Assembly: GCA_037893245.1 (NCBI GenBank)
Contig: JBAIAA010000414.1
Span: forward strand, 1,774,001-1,838,000
Direction: 5' to 3'
Length of the DNA stretch: 64,000 nt
From: Crossaster papposus
Lineage: Eukaryota; Echinodermata; Asteroidea; Velatida; Solasteridae
In this document: one piece after another, positions 9,109 through 20,233 of the stretch
Layout of the letters: each line of letters opens with the position of its first letter
How positions within the stretch are numbered: the stretch's first letter is position 1
Program-made: the position numbers and the translations under genes
Notes under the pieces: model-generated
The model's input: the letters and a program-made list of their open reading frames with translations, nothing else
The model's database searches: none
Told to the model about the DNA's origin: nothing

Positions 9109-10783
9109 CACGTGTCCATTATATTATTTATATATTATATATAACTGCTCATATTGTTATTATTGTTAGTATAACATGTAAGTCACCGTTTGTTCGTTCA
9201 TTTCTTTGGTGGTAACACACGGTTAACCTTGAAATTTTACAGGTTTTATGTGGACTTGTTTAAGTTTGCTTTCTCCCTTTGAGGATGTCCCAAAATGTTG
9301 GATGCTGACTAAAGCTCAGTTGTCTCTAAGGGTTCACTACCCTAATTGAAGGGAACATTTCTACGCGAGCTCATTAGCATGAAATGTCCCCCCCCCCAAC
9401 CATTTTTTTTTTTAAAGGAGGCCGTTTGGTGGAATTGTGTAATTATATAGCCTAGGATAAACTCCCTGTTTTTTTAGCTTCAATCTGATTCTGAGGGCAG
9501 ACTTTATAAAATTGGTCCTAATTGCCCTAAAACATGGAGGGATGCCATTTGTAAAATAGCTGCTTGAATTAAGGCTCGGAAAGTATTACTTTTCGGGAGG
9601 TCAGTTTCTTTTGGTGTGAATATTAACGAATGTAATTGGCTAACCCACCAACAATTGAAAATAAATGGAAAGATAAAGGCCAATACAATAATCTGATTGT
9701 TGTTTGAGAAACCCCAGTGATGTCGGTTTTCATGAAACTTGGTCATGAACGTTGTTGATTTTACACTGTTTTCAATGGGGCTTGAATTAGGCAAGTGCAC
9801 CCCTAAATCTAAATACAATGAGGTCAGCGCCATGTCAAAGTTCAATTACGTCGCCGGCATCCTTCAGCGACTATAATCGCTGAGGCTTCAGCGCCAACTA
9901 TAAACCATTTGCATCGGATGATTGTGCGTCAATTTTTCAGTCGCGCGACCGACTATAAACCAGGCTTTACGATACTGGAGAGATTTGGCTCGGGGGTAGG
10001 CAGAGCGACAACGGTCTAGTCTAGAATTTAGACACCGTCGGCAAGGTCCGCTGGAAAGCCATCAAGAGTTGGCGCAAACCGTTTAAGAGTTACCGGTCAA
10101 AGCGTACCAAGATATTCAGGGGAGGCACGTGATCGCTTGGCAAATAATCACTTCATTGTTATATGTAGTTATGCAACAATAAACGAAATACTATGACAAA
10201 GGAATTCCAGGCGGCGTATTTTTGTGGCGGGTCTTGGAAAATTATCATAAATGGGTAGATCTAAGTCCCCGACGTCAATATTATAGATCAGTTTCGTAAT
10301 TACATGTAATTATATTTCATGCATGCATGTGCATAAATAAGCTGGGATATTCTCTCAATTTCTCCAGGATTTGTTTCATTTGTCAGGAAAAGTCTTTGAA
10401 ATCGTCATTATGTATTACTTTCTAGTCTGTGTGGTTTTTGGGGTACAATTTTTATTTGTGTAAATATATTTATATTTTGAAATATTTTCTTTCCTCACGA
10501 GTTTAGGGCTCCTTTCCTCACGAGTCTCTAGAGAATAACCAATCTTTTCGGGGTACATTTCACCATTATTGCGGGCGGAAATGCGGGCCTTGATTCAAAG
10601 CGCGCGTGCATGAATTTAAATTTATTACGACATTGGTCTAATTATAGTTTTTACAATGATGACACGGTATAAGTACATTGTATTTTGAAAAACGACTTTT
10701 TAGCTTAGTGGATAGCGAGTTGTTAGAAATCATCACAAGATCGCTGGTCCTAAATTCATCTATGCAAACTTTTCATTGACTAA
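9109..10783. other. Unassigned intergenic sequence
   Basis: AT-rich with no supported gene. The minus-strand frame at 9504-9845 has no domain. A C-rich run and a T-run lie at 9388-9414. Near 10700 there is a weak tRNA-like A-box/B-box pair, discussed among the rejected items. Confidence 0.5.
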
Positions 10784-10918
10784 GGCGCGATTTTTTGCGG
10801 CAATAAAAGCATGTTTCCCTGCATAAGAAGTTTCATATCCAGAGACGGACAAGGTAGCTCCCTGACATATGATGAATATTATGTGAAATAGTTGCAACCC
10901 TTTCGCCATTGCTTCCAT
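10784..10918 (-). pseudogene. 5' stub of a PAN-FReD gene
   Basis: On the minus strand this matches the start of the copy A and B genes. It has both start codons (the MEAMAK form, as in B), the signal-peptide core LFHIIFIICQGAT, and the first PAN residues up to KNRA. It then breaks off into unrelated sequence. It carries a 12-bp in-frame deletion just after the second ATG relative to copy A. The upstream flank (TAAAGGATTCGTTAAAATC) is also kept for about 25 bp. No PAN cysteines or FReD domain remain, so it is a non-functional relic. Confidence 0.88.
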
Positions 10919-10945
10919 TACCTAAAGGATTCGTTAAAATCAGAT

Positions 10946-11682
10946 GATAAAATAAAATACTAACATACAAACAAAAGCATTTTGCATGCGCAGTAGTCGA
11001 CAAGCTGTACTTTCTTATGCGCCGTCTTTTTCTTCGGAAGTGGTGAACAATTTGCGATCTGCTGGTGTTTCAACGTTCAAAATCCAATTTTCCTCTTTCT
11101 TAGAATGACGGATTGAGAGGTGGGGAAATTATGAATACATATTTTAATGAAATTTATGCTTTTCCGCCAAGTTTCTCAGTACGGCTGAAATTTGGGAGTT
11201 GATATCAACACGTTGTCTTTTAACCATTCGAGTTGTACTAGGTGTGCAGTACTCTGCAAATTGTTTTACAAGCGTTCGATTTTAACCTTCGGATTTCGTT
11301 TTTAGAATCATTTTCGCGTAATAAGCTGTTTTTAAATACCATAAACATGACAACATCATGATTTAAAATGTTTTTGTTTACAATTTGTTTGTTTTATTTT
11401 GTATTTTGGATCGGGAGTCTTTATCTCAAGGAATTCCGAGGAGAAAACAACATCTCAGCTGAAGACTTATGTGTGTATTTTCTTCTGTTTAACTGTCTTG
11501 CGATCTGCACCACAAAAGATACAGATATTTGTAGTTACACTTGACTTGACTCTCTTACTGCGTCGCTCAGATGTATCATTAATAGTCCCCTGCTTAGATG
11601 GTTCTGATTGTTATAATGGTTGGGTTATGCTGTCAGTTTTAGTCATATCGCTATGAAAACCTCTGTAACAAGATGAGGTGTG
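10946..11682. other. Unassigned intergenic sequence
   Basis: A plus-strand frame (11399-11656) encodes no domain that I recognise. The rest is AT-rich non-coding sequence. Confidence 0.45.
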
Positions 11683-11913
11683 TTATTTCATGATACTCTG
11701 CTCGTGCACTGTTAGTAGAATAACTGTAGCAGCTCGAGTGTCATTACTCTCTGTTTGTTTGGCAAGTGAAACAATATGACCCCTGTCGATTTCACCACTA
11801 GAGAGGTACTCACTCAGATTCCTCATTCTTCTGGCATAGAATGCAATCTTCGAGATTGATCGGCTTAGGCTTAGGAGTAGCACAATGAGCAGCGAGAGGT
11901 ACCTTATCCTGAA
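11683..11913 (-). CDS. Possible terminal exon of an unknown protein
   Basis: On the minus strand a strong splice-acceptor context (polypyrimidine TTGTTTCTTTTCAG near 11914-11927) is followed by about 76 open codons to a TAA at 11683. The predicted peptide begins with a hydrophobic stretch (YLSLLIVLLLSL), which could be a membrane segment. A charged part with RRMRNLSEYLSSGEIDRGH follows, ending HEQSIMK. I recognise no family. It lies in a stretch without repeats, which favours a host exon, but no partner exon was found upstream. It could equally be chance. Confidence 0.25.
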   Translation of the reverse strand, partial: FRIRYLSLLIVLLLSLSRSISKIAFYARRMRNLSEYLSSGEIDRGHIVSLAKQTESNDTRAATVILLTVHEQSIMK

Positions 11914-11927
11914 AAGAAACAATTATA

Positions 11928-12878
11928 CTACAATTACATTGTTAGAGGAAGCTAAGACAAAAGTTTGCTCTACCATCACATATTTTCAACCTTATACAAA
12001 AGACATCTTGGTCTCTAATCCACGGTAGAGATTGAACCACAACTGTACTGTACTAGCTGTACTATACTGTACTGTAACATGTACAGACTGCTAAAACGCA
12101 TCACCTTTAACTGCATCCTCCCTTTACGTATTTGTCTAATCCAAGGAGGCCAAAGACATAAGAGGTATAGGTAAATAAATTCAATTCAATAAATTAAAGC
12201 TATCTTACCATTTTATCTTACTGTGTTTCAGTGAGATATTATCTCTGTGAAACTGGATGTATAGATCGTTCCCTCACTCTCTTCGTACATTGTAGCACTG
12301 TTGCTATAATCAAATCAGTCTTGTTAGTTTATAATTCAATAGTTATAACAATTATATTAATTAGTAGAGGAACTTGCTTAGACATGTATGCACACAGTTT
12401 AAAACCAGAGAAATATTTGGCAATTCCTGTATGTAGGTAGTTGTATGGTAATAAGTTGACCTTACGGTTTTTAGCCATTTTCTTGTAAAATATCAAATTA
12501 TAAATATTACACTCTTCTATGACTCCCCTAAACTAAACAGTCCATTCTAAACATTTTGAGCACATCAAAAAATCTCCAGCTCCAACGGTTTAGAAGATAC
12601 AGCTATGTCGGAAGTAGCACTTCCGATCAAAAGGGCGTGGTCATTTTTAAAATGGCGTGATCATTTTCGGGGGGTTCGCCCTGGATAGAGATTTTGGCTC
12701 ACATCCCAAGTTGTTCTTTGGGGTCATATCAGCCTATAACAGTTGAGTTATCCTCTCCTAAATAATGTGCATACATGTCTGAGCCAGGTCCAAGACTATT
12801 CCTCTATGGGTAGACATGTACGCTGGCCTAGTATACTAGATGCATGGAATATCGTCCAGCGACATGAACTTTATATTT
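11928..12878. other. Unassigned intergenic sequence
   Basis: Short CTGTACTG-type repeats occur near 12040-12085, and a tail-like TAAATAAATTCAATTCAATA near 12170. The paired strings GGGCGTGGTCATTTTTAAAA and TGGCGTGATCATTTT near 12630-12675 form a small duplication. No gene is supported. Confidence 0.4.
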
Positions 12879-12887
12879 CCAGGCTGA

Positions 12888-13125
12888 ACTAGTAATATAC
12901 AAATACAGCATGGTTTGGGAGGAACAAGTGGGAATTAGTGGTCCCAAGGTGTAGGTCATGCTCGACTACACGCGAAGCAGAGATAGTCGAGCTGCCCTCC
13001 CTCAAGGGACAAGTAATATACAAATACAGAATGGTTTAAGTGGAAATTAGTGGTCCCAATAGGTCAGTTCGACTACATCCTGACGCAAAACAGAGGGAGG
13101 TAGTCGAGCTGACCTAAACTATTCT
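12888..13125 (+). repeat. Two diverged tandem units with inverted end
   Basis: Units starting at about 12888 and 13011 share TAATATACAAATACAG, TGGTTT and AATTAGTGGTCCCAA, followed by a TCGACTACA...TAGTCGAGCTG palindrome. The second ends with ACTATTCTGTATTTG, the complement of the unit start. The structure suggests a foldback-type repeat; no coding capacity. Confidence 0.65.
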
Positions 13126-13135
13126 GTATTTGTTT

Positions 13136-13934
13136 GACTACACCTCATTTATAATCACTGCCTTGTCGACAACGGCCTTTGTAGATTTTTCATCTGTATT
13201 CAAGTTCTTCGTCAGTCAATGACGGAAATGTATAAGTAACGTTACTGAGACTGTTTCATGCCACAGACTACATGTCTACGAGGCGGGTTCTATATAGACT
13301 TGACCCAAGTCGGACTTACCATGGAGTTAAGACTACCAATTTGCTTTCGTCAATCCGGCCGAATAATTATGTGCAAGCTTTGTTGGCCTTAGATAAAGGG
13401 CGCCATCATCTGGTTGTCGTTCCGCGATCGGCATCAACGTGATGTCATCATGTCATCAGTGCAGTAAATCCGACTTGACGGATCGGCCAATCAAACCCCC
13501 CGCGGTGATATGTAGTTATTCATAAATTATTTGCATACGCATCACATGGTTATACGCGATGTATGCCAAATAAGTCCGCCAATCGGAGTACGAGTATGGA
13601 CTAGCTAGACCGCTAACGGACTATGGAGGAATGGTAGGCAGTACTGTCACTAGATGCCTTTTTCAAATTCGTACGGCGTAGTGCAAACTTAACGGCCGGA
13701 AAATGTAAACGATAGCTAGACTATATAAACCGTTTGTACATGTACACATAATTGTATGTATGTACATGTGTATGTACATGTATTTCGCACCATAATTGTG
13801 TACATTGTACATCACAATGTCCACGTACGTCCGTCACACAACTGGGTCAAAGTTCATATTATTACAGGTATATATGCTAATTTATACAATTCTGCAATTT
13901 GATTGGCCGCTACCGTTTTCGGTAGATGAGCTCA
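13136..13934. other. Unassigned sequence with short simple repeats
   Basis: TGTACATGTA-type alternating repeats occupy about 13733-13780. Otherwise I see no gene and no larger structure. Confidence 0.45.
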
Positions 13935-14270
13935 TAGGTTGTGTACAAACCACTGACCTCTATACATGGACAGATCATCATTGTTTCATTTTGAAGTCGG
14001 CATGCGGAGAAGTGCAACATGGCGGACCCACGACGTGACTCTGTGAGCCAATGAAATGTCCAGGTGTTGGTACGATACGTATTACGTAATGTTTATAAAT
14101 ACAAAATGTACAGAATAAATCCGCTGACCTCCACACCTGGACATTTCATTGGCTCACAGCAGTGACGTCTCGGGTCCGCCATGTTGCACTTCCAGTTCGC
14201 GCCGACTTCAAGTGTTAGCACAGCAGAATATGGACAATGGTCCGTCCAGGTGTAGAGGTCAGTGGTACAA
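13935..14270. mobile_element. Foldback element with ~140-bp arms
   Basis: The left arm (13935-14072) and right arm (14124-14270) are inverted copies. Paired strings include CCACTGACCTCTA, TTGAAGTCGGC, AGTGCAACATGGCGGACCC and GAGCCAATGAAATGTCCAGG. The right arm holds CCGCCATGTTG, a good YY1-like motif, with its complement in the left arm, plus ATTGG boxes. The loop is about 50 bp and A+T rich. No target duplication is obvious. Confidence 0.75.
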
Positions 14271-15279
14271 ACGTGTGGCATATCCGTCAAGTCGGGGTTT
14301 CTGAACCACACATAAGCATGGGCGGCGCATGAGGGCGCGCTACTAATGAGCGTGGACGTGACGCGAGGCGCACGGTGTGGATGACCATGAGCAATGTTAC
14401 CACAGAATCCCGACTTGGATCAAGTCTAGGTTCTATAGGGAATTTCTGGTGCTACCAGAAAATAATACCACACGACAGCGAGCTAGATATACTCATCGGA
14501 ATGACGTCACCTGGCAGCGTATCATTTTTACTTCCCGGACGCGCGGCGCAACCGGCCAATGACGCGCTCTAAATGTAGTAAATTATATTATTGTCGATTT
14601 CTTTGTTCACGCTTCAAATCTAGAGGGGAGCTATAGGTGTAGTGACCAAGCCTATGTTGTATGCACCCCAATGTTTTGAAGGGGTTTATTTTAAAGTTGT
14701 TTTCTCTGCACACCCACTACAGTAGATGGATTAACCCCAGCTTAGTACTGCATTCACTTTCTTTGTAATACTGACAATACCTATTGTGATTTTTAAGCAT
14801 CAGTATATCAACCATTCTGGCTGTAATACTTTAGCGGGACACATCATATACCTGTACATGTAGCACACATGCTCTTATATCTACTGCAGTCTTAATATGC
14901 ACATTACATAATTTACTAAAGCCCCAATTCATAAACGGTGATTTTCCCCTTGATCACGATTAATTTAAAATATATTAACTTAGCAATTGCCATTATTATG
15001 GGCAAGTTGCCTATTATATGGACAACTTGGCAACTTGCTGCCAAATGAAACCCATCCACTTTCTCTGGCAAATAGGGCCAATTTTCAAGCGTAATTGTAT
15101 CAAGTCTGCCTGTAGAAGGAAGCCCCACTATCAGGGAGTTGGTCCCCGGTTGAATTTACGCAATCCCACCTTTTTAAAACCCAAAATGTTGTTTTTTTCA
15201 CAAAAATGTGCCCATTTATTGGCAAGTGCCCATTATAGGCACGTGCCCAGGTTTCACACGTATGAAGCTCAATTCTGGT
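14271..15279. other. Unassigned sequence with scattered GGCAAGTTGCC motifs
   Basis: There is no gene. Around 14990-15050 and 15200-15250 lie inverted pieces such as GGGCAAGTTGCC and GGCAAGTGCCCATTATAGGC, related to the flanks of the 17-bp array at 8514. A CCAAT motif (GGCCAATGACG) sits near 14553 in a locally GC-rich patch. Confidence 0.45.
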
Positions 15280-15309
15280 GAGTGCAGCAACACCATAGCA
15301 ATGGCCAAA

Positions 15310-15580
15310 TGCCACCAGACAGATTGATCGAGGACAACAAGTTCAACAAGTGCTTGAAAAACAACCTTCCACTCAATAGAAAACATTATATTGTTCACAT
15401 GTTGTTTGTTTATTTATTTGAAGTTGTTTGACGCTTGATTGATTTCTATTGCAATTAGTTCTAGGTCTTAGCGTAAATTGACTTAACTATTGCGCCCTGA
15501 CGCATCCTCATTAAAAACGTATGAGCAGAAAACATGTTGGCCTCGAATTACACAGCACTGTGCAACAGTAAACAGGTCGC
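15310..15580 (+). repeat. Dispersed block, copy 1 (copy 2 at 17893)
   Basis: The segment with AAACAACCTTCCACT, TTGTTCACATGTTGTTTG, GAAGTTGTTTGACG and AACATGTTGGCCTCGAATTA is repeated at 17893-18160 in the same orientation. The adjacent string GTGCAGCAACACCATAGC at 15282 recurs inverted near 17816. Confidence 0.75.
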
Positions 15581-16698
15581 CCATAAACGTTAAGCGCTGA
15601 AGGCACGGACACCCGGAAGATTGCATATACGTTCATATCAATTTCACGCTGGTTGTGTCCATTCTCAAAGCTTGAATGAGAAATTATGATATTGAATTAG
15701 TTCCAGTGAATCTAATGAGACGAAGAGGTAATTATCTGGTTACTATGCCAACTCCTTCTACCGAAGGCTACAAGATGATTACCTTTAAAGACAGCCAGGT
15801 TTCAGCGTACTCGATAAAGAGGCGAACAGCGACGTTTGATTTGCAGCGAATTGACGGTCTCGCAGCAATGAGATTTTACGAGATTTTGTGAGCATGGAGG
15901 AGTGCCCCGCGTAAATGGGCCACAATTCCATTTTCGCAGCATTGTTGGGCCAACACGGGGTCTTATGTAAACATGTATTATTTTCTGTGTCTAATAATAG
16001 TATTTCCATTGATAATTTCCTTGTGAATGTTATTTACGAGGCTTGTGAAGTTAAAAATACTTTTGTTTAGAATGCCCGCACGTTTTGGGTGACCCTGACT
16101 GTTTCGGGATGTTTTGAGACAACATTTCTCATTTGCGACAAACTTGAAGAGTTATGCTTTCGACTCTTACTATTCCCATCTCTGCCGGACAAACGGGCGA
16201 TTTTCTTTTTGATGCGAAATTTACGAGAATTGTCAACTTTTGCACTTGGAAATGTATGTTTCAATGACGTCATTCAAGTGGATTATGTACACGTACACGT
16301 TAACTCTACTGGTCTTGCTCCAAGACTAAGTTTTTCATTTGTTCCGGGGCGCGCCGTCCGTCTATGCAGTTCATCAATCATCAATACTCCGAAAATGAGC
16401 TTATTGAGGGCGCCTTCGATTGTCACGCGATTTGTTTAAAAACTCCGTCTTGACGCAAGAGTCGAAAAGACCCGTGAAATGCCGAGGACATGTTCTTTCA
16501 GTAAATTCGAGAATTATAAATAATAATATCGATGAATTTAATATGTAAATTCAAAATTGTCTTGATTCTCTACATTTAAAAAAATATTTTTTAGGAAATA
16601 GTAACAAACCTTTTATTATCAAGAGAAAAACACACACTCATTAACAGTTTGACTGACGGCTTTTGTGCAACATTCATTTTTTGTGGAATTTAACCAGG
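15581..16698. other. Unassigned sequence with one FReD-upstream motif
   Basis: At 15590-15760 lies a member of the upstream motif family (TAAACGTTAAGCGCTGAAGG, TTCACGCTGGTTG, TTCCAGTGAATCTAATGAGA). Its small open frame (15676-15891) resembles frames in the C-flank units, but the resemblance extends beyond the frame. The rest shows no gene. Confidence 0.45.
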
Positions 16699-16915
16699 AA
16701 TAATTGATACTGAAATCAAACTGACTCAACAATTAAATTTTATTTTGTTTGTTCATTTCTAATTTTGTGTTTTGTTATAATGTTTTTAATGTTTTCCTAA
16801 AATAACGTTGAAAAGTTGTGAATGAAATAAAGAGTTAAACCAATGCATCTTTTCCTTTGCAATATCAATGCACAAAATTGCATTTTCTAAGCTGACGTCA
16901 CGATTTCACCACGTT
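16699..16915 (+). repeat. Dispersed repeat, copy 2 (copy 1 at 2995)
   Basis: It has the same order of strings as 2995-3215, including GTTGAAAAGTTGTGAATGAA and AAGCTGACGTCA. It ends at GATTTCACCACG, after which the two loci diverge. Confidence 0.75.
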
Positions 16916-17892
16916 TTTACGCCTCCCCCTATCAATTTGCGTTGCGTGCTTGTCTCACCCCCTGAACCTCCTTTACGACACTGTTTCTTCGGGAAAACTG
17001 CGCCCTCTCGTGATACTCTCTTCTCTGTGGCTCTTCGCTTCCGATCCACCCCGTATCCCGTATCCGCCTAATTTAGGGGGTTACTTTCGCGTGGCTGGGT
17101 ATTCCGCAATTGCTCCTGCAATGCCAAAGGCACGGACAATCGGGAGACTGCATAATTATGCGTTCATATCAATTTCACGCTGGTTGTTTCCTCCATTCTC
17201 AAAGCCTAAATGAGAAATTAGATCAGAGAAAAAGTCGTCTATTAAGAGGAGTCTTTACAATTATTACATCCATGCTAACAGTATCTCCTAACTTAAACAT
17301 TAACGCAAATTGCTGCTAGAGTGTGCCATTTCACTTTATCATGGCTTGCTTAACCGCATTGGTCCAACGTACATGTTTCTCGATGAGCCAAACTAAAGTG
17401 TATAAATATGGGAAGAACTTGAAGATATAAAACAAAACGTCTGATATTTATGTTTTTAAAAGAGATTCGAAAAAATATGTCTTTCAAGATATGTTAAACT
17501 CTTAATAAAGAAACATGTATCCTTTTTATTTTGTACATTTTGTTTTTCTTTGATATTGTAATTGTTTGCAATGTTCTTATTTTTTTCCGTCAGCCAGTTG
17601 AAAATTGTAATACAAAAATTATAAATGAAATAAAATAAAAGACTCGATCCAAGAATACTATCGGAAAATAAGAAACTCTCATATATACTCGCTATGATAT
17701 TGTAGTTCAGTCAATTTACATCAAATTAGGGCCTGACCTAGAAGTAATTGCAATATAATTTGTTTTAACACGGTCACGCGCGGGAGAACTATTATTCTTT
17801 GACATTTGGCCATTGCTATGGTGTTGCTGCACTCGTATTTGATCTTAAATCCTAAACATTAGCTTACAAAGGCATATCAATCGAAGCAAGTC
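16916..17892. other. Unassigned sequence with one FReD-upstream motif
   Basis: A copy of the upstream motif lies at about 17125-17265 (AAAGGCACGGACAATCGGG, TTCACGCTGGTTG, AAAAAGTCGTCTATTAAGAG). The remaining sequence is AT-rich and shows no gene. Confidence 0.45.
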
Positions 17893-18160
17893 ACCAGGCA
17901 GATTGTTCGAGCACAAAAAGTAATAAAAAATGGTTTAAAAACAACCTTCCACTTAACATTAGATTGTTCACATGTTGTTTGTTTATTTATTTGAAGTTGT
18001 TTGACGGTTGATTGATTTCTATTGCAATTAGTTCTGGGACTTAGCGTAAATTGACTGAACTATTTCGCCCTGACGCATCCACGTTAAAAACGTATGAACA
18101 GAAAACATGTTGGCCTCGAATTACACAGCACTGTGCAGCAGTAAACAGGTCACCCCTAGC
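17893..18160 (+). repeat. Dispersed block, copy 2 (copy 1 at 15310)
   Basis: This is the second copy of the block described at 15310-15580, with a few small differences. It ends close to the left edge of the hAT-like element at 18303. Confidence 0.75.
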
Positions 18161-18302
18161 AACAAAGTGGTGGGTTCTACCGTTGTAGAGGGGGGCATGC
18201 AGCTCCACACAAAGGAAATCAGACAACTCAATTTTAGTTTTATGAGAGCAAGCGCCTTTACTTTCTACATGTGTATTGAAACAAAAATAGAACATTTTAT
18301 TG

Positions 18303-18706
18303 CAGAGTTGTAATGACTAGTCAATGACTCGACTCGAACCGAGTCCCTCTTTAGAATAACCACCAATAAGAGCAAAACGACTTGCGCCAGTGTCGGTTCA
18401 TGTCACGTTTATGTTGGCGAAGAATAAGTACACATTATGGTATATTATACAGTGGCCGTCTGTACACGTTTTCCTTCCTGAAGGATACAATTTTTTTTTT
18501 ATGGATTTCCACCTTGTGTTTCTGTACCGTGTTCATTCATTAGTGACTCGAATTGACTCAAGCTAAATACATGACTCAACTCGACTACACACCATGACTC
18601 GACTCGACCATCTTGACCTAATGACTCGACTCGACTCAAGTCACTTTTGTTTTAAATGACTCGACTCGACTTGAGTCACAACAATCAGTGACTCCTTACA
18701 ACTCTG
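18303..18706. mobile_element. hAT-like non-autonomous element
   Basis: The ends are inverted: CAGAGTTGTAATGA at the left and the complement of CAGAGTTGTAAGGA at the right. The flanking octamers TTTTATTG and CTTTCTTG agree at 6 of 8 positions, which would be an aged 8-bp target duplication. The interior has several GACTCGACTCGA repeats. CAG-starting inverted ends and 8-bp duplications are typical of hAT. There is no transposase, and the family is inferred. Confidence 0.6.
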
Positions 18707-18720
18707 CTTTCTTGTTATAG

Positions 18721-19208
18721 GTGAAATGTAGTACATGTATATGGCAACAAAATTGCCTGTTAAATCACCATTTGTATTGTTATTTCATCGGTAAACTATC
18801 GGTAATTTACATCTCGTATCATAATTCGTACAATAGACAATTCTCATCAACAAATATCAATTACAAGTTTTTAGTTGGCAAAATACAAAATACAACTGTA
18901 TACAATGAAATGAGCCAATACGGTGCAGATAAATCTCTTTCAAGAAGAGCAAAAAAAAACCCAATTATACAGGGTCAACTTGAGCTGACAATAGCAGTAC
19001 ATAGGCAAATACAAAGCATTATGCTTGGCATAGACAAACACCCCGAATTTAAGGTATTTGTTCTGTGATCCTGTTAACAGTTACCACTATTGTGTAGTCA
19101 ATTACAATCCTTGAAGACAAGGAACAGTTCCCTACTTTTCCCTCGGCTTCGCCATCTGGCAAACCAAGTAAATAACACTTCAAAGTACTCAAGCTAACTA
19201 CATGGAGG
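18721..19208. other. Low-complexity flank, no supported gene
   Basis: A plus-strand frame at 18721-19068 (115 codons) has no domain that I recognise and no obvious splice context. Confidence 0.4.
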
Positions 19209-19625
19209 CTATCATTAAAAACACTCAGAGTAAGGAAAACAAGAACTTCCCCTGTCCCCTCGACATTACAAAGTTAACAGCTTCAATTAAAACTGGCTCA
19301 ATAACAAGTAGCTCAGCCTCTTCCAAAATTGTATCTACCACTTCAACTGTAAGACAACACGTAATAAGGTCAGGTGACTGTAATTCACTATCTTTACTGG
19401 GCTTTTCAAAGAATTAAAAATTGCAGTGAATCTATCATTCAATGCAGCTTCAATGCTATTTACCACACCTCTACCAACAGGACATACACCTTTATCATAT
19501 TCACGTAAAATATATGTGAATGCACAAACTATAGTCTCAGCTAAAGCACTATTTGACTTAGAAATAAAGTCAGGTACATACATGGCTGGGATACACGTCT
19601 GGCAATGCACACACAACATATGACT
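19209..19625 (-). pseudogene. Decayed coding sequence of unknown family
   Basis: On the minus strand, 19335-19619 is open for 94 codons with a protein-like composition (strings FISKSNSALAETIVCAFTYI and VNSIEAALNDRF). Just before it ends, a second frame becomes open (VVDTILEEAELLVIEPVLIE) and runs to a stop near 19210. The handover suggests one frameshift in an older coding region, or an intron that I cannot place. The string ALNDRF followed by a hydrophobic segment is faintly like the C-terminal part of hAT transposases, but not enough for a call. No family is assigned. Confidence 0.3.
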
Positions 19626-19850
19626 TGTTAAAATAAAGTATCAGGCATAAATCACTGACCTAAAATCCATTTAGTCTGCACACAGTCAACAATATTTATG
19701 TCTAGCCACACTTTAGACAAAAGTACAATTGCAATTACAAAATCTCTAACTAACACAGTCTTACAAAGATTAAAATGTCACACAATGATATGCTAAGACA
19801 ATGAAGTCATTAATAAAACATCCTTCACACTGGTGTGAGCTACAGTGCAA
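19626..19850. other. Unassigned spacer before duplication copy B
   Basis: AT-rich, without a gene or repeat that I recognise. Confidence 0.4.
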
Positions 19851-19884
19851 AATACAGTTAGCTGAAAACCTAGAGTTACATTAA

Positions 19885-20233
19885 AGGTAGGATACACCAT
19901 TTGCAGACATCTAAAATATTTACTACTGAATTATTAAGAAATATCTTACTCATTTGAAAGTAAATGTTGATTCTAGGCATCCAGCAAAATAATTGCGCTA
20001 GATATCCTGTAATGTTTTCGAAAAATTCGCGATCGACGGACGGCGATCGCGAAAAAACTAAGATAACATAAAAAAAACTGCTAGACGCCGGTTGAAAAAA
20101 CACACTGTTTTTCGTGTTTTTCTCGGCATCAATGATTGTAAAACTTGGTTAAACGATATTTACTATAAAATACAACCCCCCAAATTTACTTATTCATGAT
20201 AATTCAAGCAATTACCAATGGTGTATACTACCT
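19885..20233. mobile_element. AGGTAGGATACACC MITE, private to copy B
   Basis: The ends are AGGTAGGATACACCATTTG and the complement of AGGTAGTATACACCATTGG. TTAA precedes it (19881-19884); the right flank is AAAA, a decayed TTAA. Copy A at 430 reads GTTACATTAACGTG with no insertion. The element is 349 bp and non-coding. Confidence 0.85.

Noticed and set aside
10691-10760. tRNA-like A-box (TAGCTTAGTGGATAGC) and weak B-box (GGTCCTAAATTC)
   Set aside because: The B-box departs from consensus, no acceptor stem pairs convincingly and no 3' tail of a SINE is present. At best it is a very old tRNA-derived fragment.
15676-15891. Frame resembling LVPVN-MR-LVTMPT strings of the C-flank units
   Set aside because: Some differences are synonymous, which was tempting, but the other copies are interrupted by stops or indels and the similarity extends beyond the frame. 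A codon-level test would be needed.
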